Counted from the first letter of the stretch, positions 43,150-55,884 are shown. The stretch: DNA of 61,143 bases from Gryganskiella cystojenkinii (GCA_015852425.1 JAAAIG010000125.1:510-61652), one strand, 5' to 3'. Program-made: numbers and translations. Notes: a model not told the origin generated them from the sequence alone.

Positions 43150-46100
43150 ATGTCTTCGAGAGACCATCGATACCCTCGGAGCAGCGACGACCCTTTAGTC
43201 TCGGATGACGACGACTTTGCGAGTGCGTCCGAGGGTGAGGGTGACGGCAAGAAGACACTCTCTCCAACTATCCAAAAACGAGGTGCCGTCAAGACTACCC
43301 GTTCTTCATTCGCGACCAAGGTCCAAGCCGAATCAACTGAAAAAGTTTCGAGGCTCTCGTCCCGCCGACAGGAACTGCAGCCACAACAACAATACCAAGT
43401 CCAACAGGGGTCGCCTGCACTCTCTTTTAATGGATTCCCGGCAACGTCAGCAATGTTACCTTTGAACGAACAGCGATTCCAACCGTCTGCCTCGTCCTTT
43501 GGAATGGGTGACTCGGAAAGAATACAGCAACAGCAACAGCGACAACAACAACAACAACAACAGCAACAGCAGCAGCAGCATCAAGGCAATAGAAGTCTTG
43601 ATGCGAACCGCGGATGGGGATCGTTCGGGTCGTGGATCAATACAGCAGTCAGCACTGTGAGCGAGGTCATCGAGAACCCTAACGCTGTGGTGGCTAAAGC
43701 GCAAACTATCAGTAAGGATATATGATAATGAAACAAGTCGACATTCCGAGACGAAAATTGAGCGCTTTGATTAATAGACTGGACTGTTGTCATGGCTCCT
43801 TTTATTTTTTTAAATAGGTCAGGGCATTCGCAATGTGGCTACAGAGCAGATTGATCGTGTTTATGAGTCCTTGGATCCTGAGTACGAGTACCAACGAGAG
43901 CGTCAGAAGCAGGACCAAGGACAAGGACAAGGACATGTACAAGGACAGGCGCATGGGGCTTTACCACATAGACCTGCACACCAGTCTCAGTCAGCGCCTC
44001 AGTCTACAGTCCAGAAGGATCAGCAAGACCCATTTCGAAAGGACGACTTGTCAGATTTGCTCGGATCCAACTCAATCCCTTCGTCCGATCACACTCCACT
44101 TGATAAGAAGCCGTTCTCGTCGAGACCAGAGAGTAAGAATGATATTGTCGACCAGAGCAAAGCAGTGCTCCCAATCACAAAGTTAGATTACAAGGGCGAG
44201 GACAAAGACGTTGCAGATCCTAGTGCAGATGTTTGGGGTGATGACGCTTGGGGCGATGATTGGGGAGATCAAGACACTCTGGCGTTGCCTGAGCAAACTC
44301 TTCCTCTTCCTCTTTCTTCTTTCAATTCGGAGCCAAAGGCCCCTTCGATGCCACCACTCCAGCATCTTGCTGTCACCACGTCTGCCGCACCTGCCCTATC
44401 ACAAACGACTTCACCAGGAAAGGAACAATACTCTCGACCTCTCTTAGATACCCGCAGTGACCAACCATGGCCCAAAAACACCACGTCGCATTCACAGCCC
44501 TATGAGCAAACGTCACCACCCGCGACCCAGGAACAACCACAGCGTGGGAGCCTGTCGTCTCTGCGACCCCCTTTGCCTCCGACCACTCTCGAGAAACAAT
44601 CAGTTTCAGGACCTAGGTCTGTCAGATCTGTTAAAGATCTGTTTTCGCCTCCGGGATCAAACCCCTCGACCAAACAGTCGTCATCGAACGACCTTTTGGA
44701 TATACCAAACGATTCTCGGAATCTTTCATCACAAGGACATTCAACACAGCGACGGTCTTCAGCTGATGTAAGTTAGGACTATACGGGTGACTTACTATAT
44801 CTTGTATGAAGAATTTTAATTCTTATATCTCTTTCCTCCTTACAGTTGCGACCCGCAGAAGCGCTCTTTTCTACCCTGGACTTTGCCTCGAATGCACTTG
44901 GAAGCGCCATGATGGGTGTCCATCGCAAAGTCACTCAGGCGGGGAATCAACCACAAATCAAGTCCCCGACTGATGAATTCAGCCACCTTGACTCCCCTCC
45001 TACATCAAGGACGTCCGTCGCCCACCAGGCTTCGCAGGAAAGCCTGCAATATAGGAAATCAAAGGGAAACAACTCGCTTGACGTCGTCAGTGGCAACGTG
45101 GTCAGTACAGGACTTGGCGCACTTGAGATTCTTGGCAAGAAGGCCGTAGACGTCATTTCGGACGTGGTAAGAACGAAAAACAACCTATGCTGTGTTTATT
45201 TTTATTTTTATTTTTATTTGTTTCGTCTGAGGAATTGAGTATTGGTATTTACTCCCGGTCAATGTTTGGTGATACGATTGTAGAGACGGGGACAGATGCA
45301 GCATGGTACCGGAGTTTTGAATGGGAGTGCCGATGTTTTTGACGAAAGTCGATCATTCCAGGTACCGCCTAGGATGAACTTTGCAGCACTGTCCGAGGAT
45401 TCCGGAGGACAGAGCGGTAGAACTGCTACTCGCGCGCTAGCATTTACGGTGGAGACTCGGACTGAGACGCTCACAAAGAATCGCCCAGAGCTTTTAGATA
45501 TGGCCGAGCTGGACAATCTCGAATCGATTTTGAGTCCATATAGCCTGGACACCGTTTACGGTGAAATATCGACGACGGATCTGCTGTTGGGGCACAAGGA
45601 TTTCCGCACCATGGTCACGCTTTTGGAGAATATGGGTGTCCATGGGACGACTCATTTGCGCCAGCTCCGCAACTGCACCAAAAGACTGGCTACTCTTGTG
45701 GAGGACAGCATGCACGCTTTCGAACAAGGTAAAGACGAATTCGGATAGTCGGCTGTTCGATGACCTTGTTATGTTCGGTGTTCAATTCAAAGTTCTATTA
45801 TCCAGATACTAATGATAATATTTTTCTTAATATATAGAATGGCATAACAGGCAATCGCGAGCCAGCGAGAAAGATTTCTTTGCAAGAGACCCGATTAAGC
45901 ACTTTTTCGAATCGAAACTACTGTCCGTATATTTCGATGGTCTCCGAGCACTCGTTCAATTTTCGGACAGGTCCAGCGATCAAATCTTGAGATTGTCTGA
46001 GCACTTTCATGTCCGATTGGCCGAGAACTCTGGTCGCTCTACCTCCTCAGGACATCAAGAGAATGAGACGGAAATTCCACCGGTCCTGGTAGTAGCGAAA

Positions 46101-46963
46101 GATCTACGCCAATTCCTGGGTAGCCTGATCGCTGTAAGTTTCAGCGTCGCTTTTGACTTTTGGCTCTGTCTCAATGGACTGAATTCGGAGTTTCTGCTTA
46201 ACAATAGGGCCTTTTTTTTTTTTTTTTTTTGAAATTATAGGAACTCAAATACATCTGCCGAGTCTACCAGCAAACCATGGATGGTTTATTGACTGCCGCC
46301 AAAGGATTCACAACTCCCTTGGATAATCTAGACTGGGAGGATTTGGCTATGGGCGCGACAAAACTCAAGGGACTCTTGAACGATCGAGATACTCAGGGAG
46401 CCATTGGTCAGATCCATATGGGATGTGTCAGTGTCCAAACTTTTCTCAGAAATGAGCTGATCACGAATGTTGTGCAAGGTCGACTCGAGCTCACTTTCCG
46501 TCCCACACCACGTCCGCAAGCGCAACAAATACAACAACAGCAAGAACAAAATCAACCAATGACAAGTCCGGGCACACAACAGCCCATAGCGCCATCGACA
46601 CATTCCCCAGCCTCGCCTCGTCCGTCGTTTTCGTCGTCCTCGACCATGCACTCTCCATCATTGGGACCTCTCAGTGGAAGGAATCCAAGAGTCAATCAGA
46701 GTCTAAACAGTAGCAGTAATGGTACCCATACCCACAAGACAGGAGGAATCCCCTCTCAAAGATACCCAACTCCTACTCCCACGCCCATAGCCTCCGCCGC
46801 CACGACAGGACCAGTAGCAGATCGAGCGTCTCCCCAACCGCCCTTGTCCTCATCTTCGTCTTCGCTCTCCTCTCTCGCCTCCAAGCGTAACATCAGAACG
46901 ACCGAAGCGCCAAAACCTAAACTGGTCGATGAAGATTTTTTCAGTATCCTCAACGGACCATAG
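43150..46963 (+). CDS. FAM114: FAM114 (NOXP20)-family protein with polyglutamine tract
   Basis: Six exons give 1098 residues: 43150-43711, 43818-44767, 44846-45166, 45284-45728, 45838-46133, 46241-46963. Conserved pieces resemble FAM114A/NOXP20: RGWGSFGSWINTAVSTVSEV, a GLGALEILGKKAVDVISDV block (animal form GLDALEFIGKKTMDVI), then LLDMAELDNLESI in place of the FDEFQGLSHLEAL region. A C-terminal helical half follows (IKHFFESKLLSV, ELKYICRVYQQTMDGLLTAAKGF). Animal FAM114 proteins bind Golgi Rab2 and act in trafficking and autophagy, so a Golgi role is inferred. Long Ser/Pro/Gln-rich inserts separate the conserved blocks. Residues around 125-145 form an interrupted polyglutamine run. A WGDDAWGDDWGDQD acidic-aromatic repeat stands near the middle. 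Animal proteins are about half this length. Confidence 0.76.
43525..43580 (+). repeat. CAG/CAA trinucleotide repeat (polyglutamine)
   Basis: About eighteen CAG/CAA codons, broken by one CGA, lie in exon 1 of the FAM114 gene and encode a Gln run ending in His-Gln. The mixed CAG/CAA codons suggest some stability against slippage. Confidence 0.9.
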
Positions 46964-47234
46964 TTATTGCCGGTGGGAAGAAAGAAAATAAAATAACACT
47001 GTCGAGAATGACATGCACGCTGTCACTTAAGGGTACGCGTGGCCACCAAATACTACAGTACTCTAAGGCCCTGAAAAGAGAGGAATTGCATCGCAAAAAA
47101 CCGCACGCATGCTTACCTGCTAGTTGTCCCCCCTCCATCCTCAACTCAATACGCTCTCTCTCTCTCACTCACTTTTATCACCTTCCTTTACTTTCCATTT
47201 GGACCTGTTCTCGGCCTCTAGCCCAGACAACCGG
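46964..47234. other. Intergenic, site-2 protease promoter
   Basis: A 271-bp gap between the FAM114 stop and the protease start, with a CTCTCTCTCTC run near 47154-47166. Nothing else is seen. Confidence 0.35.
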
Positions 47235-49774
47235 ATGGGACTCTTTCAGGTTCTTGTGCCATTCCTCGTCACCTGGTTGGCAATCCATCTCTTTCTGTTT
47301 CTCCTCCAACGATTCCTGAATCGCCCAAAGCTGCCTGTCGGTCCAGGGTCTGGTCCGGTAAGACGATTGAACCACAATCCGTTTTATTGGGCTGTTGATA
47401 TAAATGATATACATTTGTTGTTGTTGGTGCTCACTACTGAAGGAGACATCAAAAACAGCCCAAAAAAAAACTAACCAAGCCAGCATTCCCATTTTAATAC
47501 TCTTAGGAATATGAACTTCTGCCGACGATAGCGCCAGGATCATCAGGACAAGGGATAACAACTGAATCAGATTCAGGATCCAACAAAGCAGCAGCCATCT
47601 CTTTCTCCTCCAGCGGCAGTGGTCTCCTGGTGCAACCGTTCTATATTCGATTCTCGACCACCGCCCTGAATTCCTTCTTCTTCAAACTCGGGAACCATCC
47701 TCGGCTACAACGGTTCTGGAGGGTCTGGTATGGCCTTGGGGTTGTCTTTGGGATGCTGGCCATGATCTTCGGATGGGCTCTATTAGGGTATGCGGCCATC
47801 AAGTTGATCTCGCTCTCGGTTTCGCATCTCCTAGCTTTGTGGCCGCTGAGATCAGGATCGTGGTCGAGATCACAGGAGGACCAAGTGTCGTCAGCATTGG
47901 TAAATAAGTTCCGGAAACGAGATCTGAGCTCAGAACCGGAACATAGTTGGTCGTCTTCATCTATGAGTAATCAAGCAGGTTCAGCAGGCAACGACGATAT
48001 GGTCCTGGTGCCCGTGGTAAAATTTAATTGCGGATACTGACGCGGACTCAGTTTTTGTGGTGGTTGCCTTGATCATCAATTAAATGCACCTGCTAACACG
48101 GCTTGCTGACTATCATTCTCTATTCTAGATCCCCGGTGTCACTCTTCCTCTTTCTCATCTCCCCTACTACCTCATCGCCCTTCTCGTCTCAGGAGTCGTC
48201 CATGAAGCTGGACATGCCATCGCTGCCGCTCGGTAAGGAGTAATTCGAGGATTAATCTGCTAAAGCCTATAATAATATGTGAACCAGTGACTGACATCTC
48301 TATCTCTCTTATTTCCTATGTAATTGCTAGAGAAAAGACTCAAGTGTCGACGACAGGCATCTTTTTGTACATAGTATACCCGGGAGCCTTTGTCGACTTT
48401 TCGACGCGCGCGATGGCGACGATGAATCCTTTACAACAGCTCCGAGTCATTTGTGCCGGCGTGTGGCATAACGTCGTTTTGTTTGCACTGGCTTGGGTCT
48501 TTTTATCCACTGGAGCTTTACAGCTTACATTCCGCATCGTGGGCTGGAGAGAGATGAGTGATGGGCTAAGTGTCGTCGATGTTGCTGAGGTAAGGCCACG
48601 TCGCGCAATGTCGTACATTGAATCAAAGGCTGTCAATACTTACTACTCGATGCGTATATCTAACTATGTTCTTCTTCTTCTTCTCGCATTTCGAAAGAAT
48701 TCTCCGCTATTCGATGGGGGGCATTTGAAACCTGGATTTGTCATCACCAAGGTGAATGACATTCCGTTGCAAGGTGACCCACTTTATACCTGGAATCGAT
48801 CTCTGTTGGATTCCACAACGAGCGAGGCACTCGAAGAGGCTAGTGAGCAGCCCGGATTTTGTATACCAGATGGGCTTCTTTACGGTATGGTTGCGACGAC
48901 ACTAATCTTACCTCAAAATAGCAGTAACTTTCGAAATCGCTGTCTCTAACAACAGTTTTCGTTCACTTCCCTGCTAGTCAAACCCCTGGACTGCTGCCTA
49001 TTCAATGTCAACAACACCTTTGGACATGATAAGGATCCACATCTGTCTTGCTTCACACCAGTCGAGACACCACAAAAGGCATCAATACCACATAGCAGCT
49101 CGGAGGAACGGATATTGGCCGCAGATGGTCACTGCCTGCCCTCCGCTGACATCCTCGGCAACCCCAACCCAACAAGATGCTCTATAACTGCAGGGCAATT
49201 GTGCGACCCCGGGAGTACCTGTTTACGACCATTCAACGCCTATACCACCGCGACCATGATCCGCCTTTATTACTCGATACCGTCCTGGATGTCATCTTCT
49301 TCAACAAAGGAAAAGAATCCCTCCGTGGTCCTCTATCAGGGCGACCCCAAGGATATCTGGGAGGCCGTTCAGGTCACGAGTATAGGCAAGCGATGGTCGT
49401 TTCTTCCTCTGTGGTTCCCTAATGCGATCCTGTTGACGATCCGGTACACAATGTCGTTCTCGCTAGCGCTGTCGATGCTCAACATTGTCCCGGCTCGGCA
49501 TCTAGACGGTCATCACGCACTCAAAGCCGTGGCTGCGTTGATCTTTATTATTCGACAGAGCTATCGGTCCACTCAGTCATATTATGAGAGCGCATTGGAA
49601 TGCCTTGTTGACAATGGAGTGGCGATGACAGCAGCAACCTCGGGTCTATCGACAGCTACGTTCCCAAAGGGAACTCGAGCGGTGAAAGGTGTGGTAGCGA
49701 GCACGACCGCGCTTCTTGGATTTGTGATCGTAGGGAGCATGCTACAGTTGATAGTATCTCTAATATGGCAATAA
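47235..49774 (+). CDS. MBTPS2: Site-2 protease (membrane metalloprotease, M50)
   Basis: Six exons give 659 residues: 47235-47357, 47507-48016, 48129-48232, 48331-48589, 48698-48884, 48978-49774. S2P cuts membrane-bound transcription factors such as SREBP and ATF6 inside the bilayer. The zinc motif HEAGH is at 236-240 in a hydrophobic segment ([15 protein letters not shown]). The second site, [19 protein letters not shown], supplies the conserved Asp. The gene starts with a membrane anchor ([20 protein letters not shown]). The PDZ-like luminal part ([12 protein letters not shown]) leads to a Cys-rich insert ([29 protein letters not shown]) as in animal S2P rather than bacterial enzymes. A further hydrophobic segment ends the protein ([18 protein letters not shown]). 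No candidate substrate is encoded nearby. Confidence 0.89.
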
Positions 49775-50148
49775 ACAAAAACAAGTATCAATCAATAGCC
49801 AAGAACTACTCTTTCTGTTGAAACAAGCCTTGATGATTTGGGTCGCCTCGTGATATTTGAAAGAGCTCATGACAACCGGGAATGGCCATAGAAAGGATTG
49901 GGACATGTTTCGGCTGATCCTTTGCCCCTTTCTTTTGACCGAGATCAATCTTGATAGAAGAGCGAATTGTCTCCCAAAAATGGTAAATCTCGCTCCGTGC
50001 ACTAAAATGTGGAAAGGGGGCTTTATATTTTGGTCAATGTTCTATCTAGCCTATGTCTAACGCGGAAATGAAGGTAAAGGGGAAGTAGGGAAGTGGGGTA
50101 TATCCAAAAATAATAGCGGGAAGAGATGCGTGTGCGGCTTACGAAAGC
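49775..50148. other. Intergenic between convergent site-2 protease and MFS genes
   Basis: A 374-bp space holding the 3' ends of two facing genes. Short A runs and possible poly(A) signals occur on both strands. No gene is supported. Confidence 0.4.
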
Positions 50149-52164
50149 TTACGAAAGCTGGCGACGACGCATTTCTCTGACATGAGTGCCCAAGACCGAC
50201 GCGACCAAGAGCGTGGCCGCTAAGGCTAAAACAAAGGCACCATAGAATACTGCCGATGGGTGAGTCTTGAGCGTCATTCCATAGAACCAGGCACCGACCG
50301 AAGGAGCCAAGACGGCGGCCAAAGATTCAAAAGTCGCCAGTGTTCCTAAAATCCGACCCAACATTTCGGGAGCCACAGATTGAGAGAGAATACCACGAGC
50401 TGCAGGGAAGAACAACGAACCGACAGCGCCGGTAGCACCTCCAATGTAGAAACCCTCACCAACGTTCGTGGCTCCATACAAAAACATGGTCAAGGCCTCG
50501 ATGAACAAGCCGATCATGACGACCTTGAGATCAAAACTGATACTGGCAGCAGGATTCGCGGCCGTGGTCTTGGGAGAGAAGCGCTTGATGAAGGGCAAGA
50601 GGACTGTCAAGGAAACCAATCGACTCAGACCCTGGATTGCACCGACATAACTCAATTGAGAGGTAGACCACCTGAACCTGTACAAGAGGTAGTTCGAGAT
50701 TTGATACCCCGCACCTGTAGAAGGACAAGAGAACCAACGATAAAGAGGTTCACAAAAATTGGTCAGTTCAGCCTTTCAAGGTTTTTAGGGGTGTGAACTT
50801 GTCAGAGAACCAAACATCAACTAACAAAAGAATGTTTAGTTTCGGTATTTAAACCCAAAAACAAGCGCCTTACCCATTACTGCCAAGAGTGCCAAGAAGC
50901 AGGTAATCATCAACAACAGGACACTGTGCTTGCCACCGAGACGACCTGGCAATTGCTCAGGAAGGAGCGATTTCTTCAAACGCTCTAGTCTGCTCTCTGC
51001 GGCCGCCACCGTCTTTTGAGGCTCATCAGAATCATCGACAGGATCAACCAAGGTTGCCTGACTCTGTGATTCTGTGATCCTTACATCCGCTTTTGCATTG
51101 TTGGAGTTGGCAAGGGCTGCGACCGTAAGGGATTCGGGGATAAGCATGATGTAGATGATATCGATCGCGATGATGGCAGGCATAAGCCAGAATGCAGCGA
51201 CCAGGCCGAATTGCTTGACTACCAGACCACCCAATGCCGATCTACAATCGATCAGCGCGAACAAAAGAAAATATGATCAAAGATTGTTCGTGCGCAGTAA
51301 GGAGATCTTAGCGGTACCTGCATAATATTCCATCACATCCTCCTTGATTTTTGCTCTTTGTCCAATTGACTAGTTCCGTGCTCAAGAGACTTGCCGTATG
51401 ATTAATATAAAAAAAAAAAAAAAGAACAGACCGACTTACCCAAGACCGAGACCAGCGTACCAACCGGCCATGACCCGTCCAAAGACAACGATACGCTCAT
51501 GGAGACTGGTCACATCCGCAACATAGGCATGAGTGAGCGCAATCAAACAAAGGATGGATCCAACGAAACCCTCGATCAGACCCCCGACCCAGAGCAGGTA
51601 GATGGTCATATCTTTGACATAGTAGACGACCAAGGGGATCAAATGAGCGATAAAGGTGCCTACGGCCCAGATCAAGATGGTTTTCTTGCGACCGATCCGA
51701 TCGCTGAGCGAGGACCAGGATCGGACCATCAAAGTGATCAGAACAGCAGAGAGGGAATGGTTGATCCCGACGAATTTTGCGATCGCTGCGCTGTACTCTG
51801 CAGAATTGCATCGGTCAGTATCATCGTTTCCCCCAGTTCCATGTCCAGAATGACCAAAGCCGCCACGTTCGTCGGAGCTGAAATTGCCAGGAAAGTATTT
51901 GGGGATGCCTCGATCACAAAAGAGTTCCTTGACGAAAGGGGCTGTCATGGCGACGGCTGGACCGGTCGAGAGTCCAGCGAGGAAGATGATGGGTACTGCA
52001 GCCCAGTAGTGAGGTCGCCAGGGCCAGAATCCAGTTGGTGGTGGGTGTTGATCATGATGATGGTGCTGAGGCTGTTCCTGGTGGCGATGTTGGTCATGCA
52101 GGAGTGCTGTTCGCTCAGAGGTAGAAGAGGACGAGGGAGCAGCTGCGCTCGTATCCCGAGTCAT
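50149..52164 (-). CDS. MFS transporter, TetA/HIAT1 (MFSD14)-like, DHA1 type
   Basis: Three exons give 552 residues: 52164-51440, 51241-50874, 50714-50149. Twelve membrane segments are expected. The N-terminal tail is His/Gln/Ser-rich (HRHQEQPQHHHHDQHPP). After the first membrane segment (AAVPIIFLAGLSTGPAVAM) comes a luminal loop with Gly/Ser. The MFS signature between segments 2 and 3 reads RSWSSLSDRIGRKKTIL, matching the G-x3-D-R-x-G-R-K/R pattern. HERIVVFGRVMAGWYAGLGLG follows. The central loop is charged, and the second half contains SVAPEMLGRILGTLATFESLAAV. Relatives include animal MFSD14 and yeast Ycr023c. The substrate is unknown. Introns are 198 and 159 nt, longer than average. The tail is basic (HVREMRRRQLS). 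Confidence 0.85.
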
Positions 52165-52728
52165 TTGCAAGGGGATAAAAGAAAGGACTGAGGGAGACGA
52201 GATGAATGGGGATGGGGAACGAATGGTATGGAATGAAGGAGGGGAGGGAGTGTTGGCGGGAAGAGCGAGGGAAGAAAGGTGGTGGCGATATTATTGTGTT
52301 CTCTGGGCTGATTGGAAGAAGCCGTCTGATTACGATTGACTGCTTTTCTGTCCTCGAGGGAAACGGGTGAATGCAATCCTTTTTGGGCACACATTTATCG
52401 TTTTCTTTTTCACACTTGACGTTAATTTCATCATTATTACACAACCCTGCCTGTCTGCTACTCATTACCATGCCCGAGGGAATCTCTTGTTGCTGTCTTT
52501 CTCATCAGCTTCATGATCTTCTGTAATGAGAATGCATAACAGGGTGAGATCAATTCAAAAGACGGAATAAAGCGAGGTCGCATCAAGCTGTCAGCCAAAA
52601 ACAAAAAAAAAAGGTCTTTGTTTCAAAACACCTTTTTTTTTTGGGCAGCCATGATGTCTCTACAGATGGGTTCCGTCCATATTATCTATCGTTTCATATA
52701 TTATATTTATAAAGTATATAAAGGAACC
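52165..52728. other. Intergenic, MFS promoter and Stealth 3' end
   Basis: A 564-bp space between tandem minus-strand genes. Homopolymer runs occur around 52600-52640, and an AT-rich ATATA patch at about 52680-52725 suits a 3' end of the Stealth gene. No gene is supported. Confidence 0.4.
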
Positions 52729-55557
52729 CTATGGCTTTTCCCATGGGGACGAAATCGGGAACCGTGTATCCAAAAAGTTTTTAAAGATCCCATGAATCTG
52801 GTTCTGAAGGCTGATATCGTCTGGGTAGTCGTCATTGATACAAAAGAACGCCTTGGTCTCTCGTGCTGCCAAAAGATTATCCAGGTTCTCCTGGGACCCC
52901 TTCGCATCCTGAAGCGCAATAAACGAGTAGTCAGACGTGCCCAGCACGTAATTGTATCGCTTCGTCCTGTACACAACCTTTTGGAACGCTGCCGACTCTT
53001 CATCTTGAGGCATCCAGGAACTCATCCCTCCTTGGATCGGGTGTTGCATCAACATCTGTAACAGACAATCACCACAGTGGAACTCGCGGGCAGTCAGTCG
53101 TTCAAAGATCTGTCTACTCTGCTTGGAAGAAATAGACTGGACCGTAGGATCGACAAAGTCGTCACCCAAACAAAACTGCAGATCCAGCTGACATGTTCTT
53201 GACTGAGGCGGCTCGTAATTTCTGTAGGGTGACTGTGGTTGATGCTCGCTCCCCTGCGCATCCACTATTGGTACCAAAGGAATCGTCTTGGAGGTATCAC
53301 TGCCCTGCAGCAAGAACGGGTATCCATCCAGACCGGCTAATCTGTAAATGGACGACCCACTCATAGGCACTCCGACCCGCTTGAGAACGCGATCATACCC
53401 AGAGATCAGACTCGGTCGTGAGTGACGCATACTGCCTGGTTGCGTTTGTCCCTCGTTCCAGCTTTTCGTCATCTCGATAAGAGCTTGACGCTCGCTCCAA
53501 TCCAGTTCTCCATCTTGGTTCTCGTCCAGGCGGTAGTTCCAGTAGGACTCCAGCTGGGTTTCTCGAAGCATCTCCAAGACGTAGTGCGCCATAAAGAACG
53601 AGACTTGGACATCTCGAGCCTCGCCCTCGCCTCGGAACCGATGAGAACTGGTCGCGTCAAAGTCCCTGGGCCATTGTTCCTGAATCTCACTCAGCATCGA
53701 CACACTTAGAACGTGGGGGACGTGCGCCAGGTAGGCACGATACCGGGGACCGAATCGTTGCGAGAGGAGATAGTTCGAGTATTGAAGCGAGCTCCATTCA
53801 CCCACGTTCAAGGGATTGGACTCGGTTGCACGGATCGTGGGAGGGACGAGAAGAGAACCTTCCATGTGAAAGACGAATCCATAGAGCTCGGTCCAGATGT
53901 CGGACGACAGCATAGTGGTACCCAAAAACACATCATCATTCAGGTACATGAACTAGATGTCGACGATAATAATAACAATAAGCAGAGAAATGTCAGCAGA
54001 GCAAAGTGTGAGTGCAATAATCAGACTCGAGGACTCGACTGCAGGTGTCGTGTGAGATTGAGAGAGGGAGAGCGATGGATAAACTTGGGAAAGGATGATC
54101 AGAGGGCCAGGCCAAGTCCTTGAAAGGAGAAAAAAAAGAGTTCAGACATAAACTTAAGAGCAAATTGCCAGTAGTTACACCAAATTAGAGCAAAAAGTGT
54201 CGAACGACAGGGTCTAGAAAAAAGGGAAGAACTCTCCTCCAGCCTTCAAAAAAAAAAAGAGGGAAAGTGTCTGTCCTTCGAGGAGACAAAAAACGGCTAT
54301 GTTCTGGGTAAGAAAGGAAAAGGAGGAATAGTGCTAAAACAAGACCAAGACCTTCAGTCTCAGCCCTGGGTTCATGCTGTCATTTTTTTTTTTTTTTTTT
54401 GACTCTGTTTAAATGTTGCCCTGGCCCCAACTAAAAAAAACTGCCCCCTGTTTTTTTTCTCACACGACCATATCTCCACAGACAATTTCTGTGGTCGAGT
54501 GAGGTTGCGGTCAACAGCTCTGTGTCTTTCGGGTACAAAGGCAACAACATTGATCCGTTGTCTCAGAGGTTGCCGCTTTTCCCAAAAAGCTTTTTTTTTC
54601 CTTTTGCTCCTGCCGTCTACCCTCTCTGCCTCTGTAGACTGCGGTATCGATCTGTTAACCAATGGTTAGCAAAACGATTGTGAACCTGTATCGGTGCGTG
54701 GCCAACTACTCCGGAATTAAATTTGTCCCGGATTGAAAGAAAGAACCCTTGTGGTACTAACTAGTTCAAAGAAGAACAAAAACAAAAACAAAAACAAAAA
54801 AGAATAAAACACCACTTACGATATCCGTCAGAGCAGGGATCCGATGCATATTACTCTCAATTGCCAGACTGTTGAAGGAAGGGAGATGGGACTTGTCTGC
54901 AAAGATGGTGCTGTGATGAACTGTGTCAATTTGGTTCGAAGAAGTCTGGTCCAGCCAGACGGGCACCTGACCCTGATCAGGCTTCGTCTCTGTTGTCAAC
55001 AAGTGGATCTTGCGGTACATGTTGTTGGCATGTTGGGCTGTCGAGCGGACAGAGTAGCGAAGTTCATCCATATCCCTGAATCGTCTCGTTGTCACAGACT
55101 CGATCGTTTCGGCATCGCCTGCGCCTTCCATCTCAAAAATAGGCGACCGACTTTGATATTCGTGCCTGAGATCCTGTAAGGCTGGATCGGAGCCATTGAC
55201 CCAGGTGTAGACGATGTCGAACTTGGGAGACTCGGTTGTTTGATCGATAAAGGTGTCATCAAGACCTCTCCACCGGAACCAGTGACCGATCCACTTGGCA
55301 TCCCCTGAGGACATGAAAGCTGCAGGGCGTTTATGAACCCAGGTGTCTTCTTTATATGAAGGAGAAGAAGAAGAGGAGGAAGGAGAAGAAGGATCCTCAG
55401 ATGTTGAGTCTGGACTGGGTCTGTGGAAAGAGTAGAGGACGATCCAGTTGAAGGCCAGGAAGGAGACGGAGAGGGCGACGACGAGGCAGCGAGGGGTTGA
55501 CCGACACTGCCTTGTCGACCGCATATTGGTGGCCACAGGGGTTCGAATGTAGGCCAT
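52729..55557 (-). CDS. Stealth-family sugar-phosphotransferase, GNPTAB/Xpt1-like, with EF-hand
   Basis: Two exons give 653 residues: 55557-54820 and 53952-52729. It is a type II Golgi-style protein with a short basic N-terminus and one anchor (CLVVALSVSFLAFNWIVLYSF split by a Trp). Stealth CR1 is FDIVYTWVNGSDP; CR2 includes DELRYSVRS..RKIHLLTTE and NMHRIPALTDIFMYLNDDVF across the intron; CR3 follows LAHVPHVLS; CR4 is near FFCINDDYPDD. A canonical EF-hand loop, DENQDGELDWSE, lies at 53526-53491. Relatives transfer sugar-1-phosphate to glycans: GNPTAB makes the lysosomal mannose-6-phosphate tag, and Cryptococcus Xpt1 transfers xylose-phosphate. The Notch and DMAP parts of animal GNPTAB are absent. 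The single intron (54819-53953) is 867 nt, far above the local norm. The donor sugar is not deducible. Confidence 0.86.
53491..53526 (-). other. EF-hand loop within Stealth protein
   Basis: The 12-residue loop DENQDGELDWSE has ligands at positions 1, 3, 5, 9 and 12 and Gly at 6, as in a Ca2+-binding EF-hand. Animal GNPTAB also carries an EF-hand. Confidence 0.8.
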
Positions 55558-55884
55558 GCAACTGTAGGTAGATCTCTTGGATGTTGGGATGTTAATGAAT
55601 GAGGAATCAGAGATCTACTATGACAATCGAGACAAAGTGAATGTGCAAAAAGAAAAGGAAAAAAGAGAAAACGATCGTCCGAAGAAATAAAGGACAGATA
55701 AGCAGACAACTCTTTTGGGTGATGACTGACCGACCACTGACCGACTTCTGGGCGGAGTCTTCTCATTAAGGTGTCCGTGGGTCCCTGCCTATTTTTTAAA
55801 ATTTTTATTAACTCTCTTTGTGCTCCCTATTCTATTCTGTGCGAGGGGACTTTTTGACATCCAACCATTCGGTCATTCATCTCC
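55558..55884. promoter_or_regulatory. Divergent promoter, Stealth gene / METTL22
   Basis: A 327-bp space separates two start codons pointing apart. An AT-rich block (TTTTTTAAAATTTTTATTAA near 55792-55811) is the only notable element. No gene is supported. Confidence 0.4.

Noticed and set aside
51499..52191. 230-codon open frame on the + strand opposite the MFS gene
   Set aside because: It mirrors a clear MFS exon and shows no family features.
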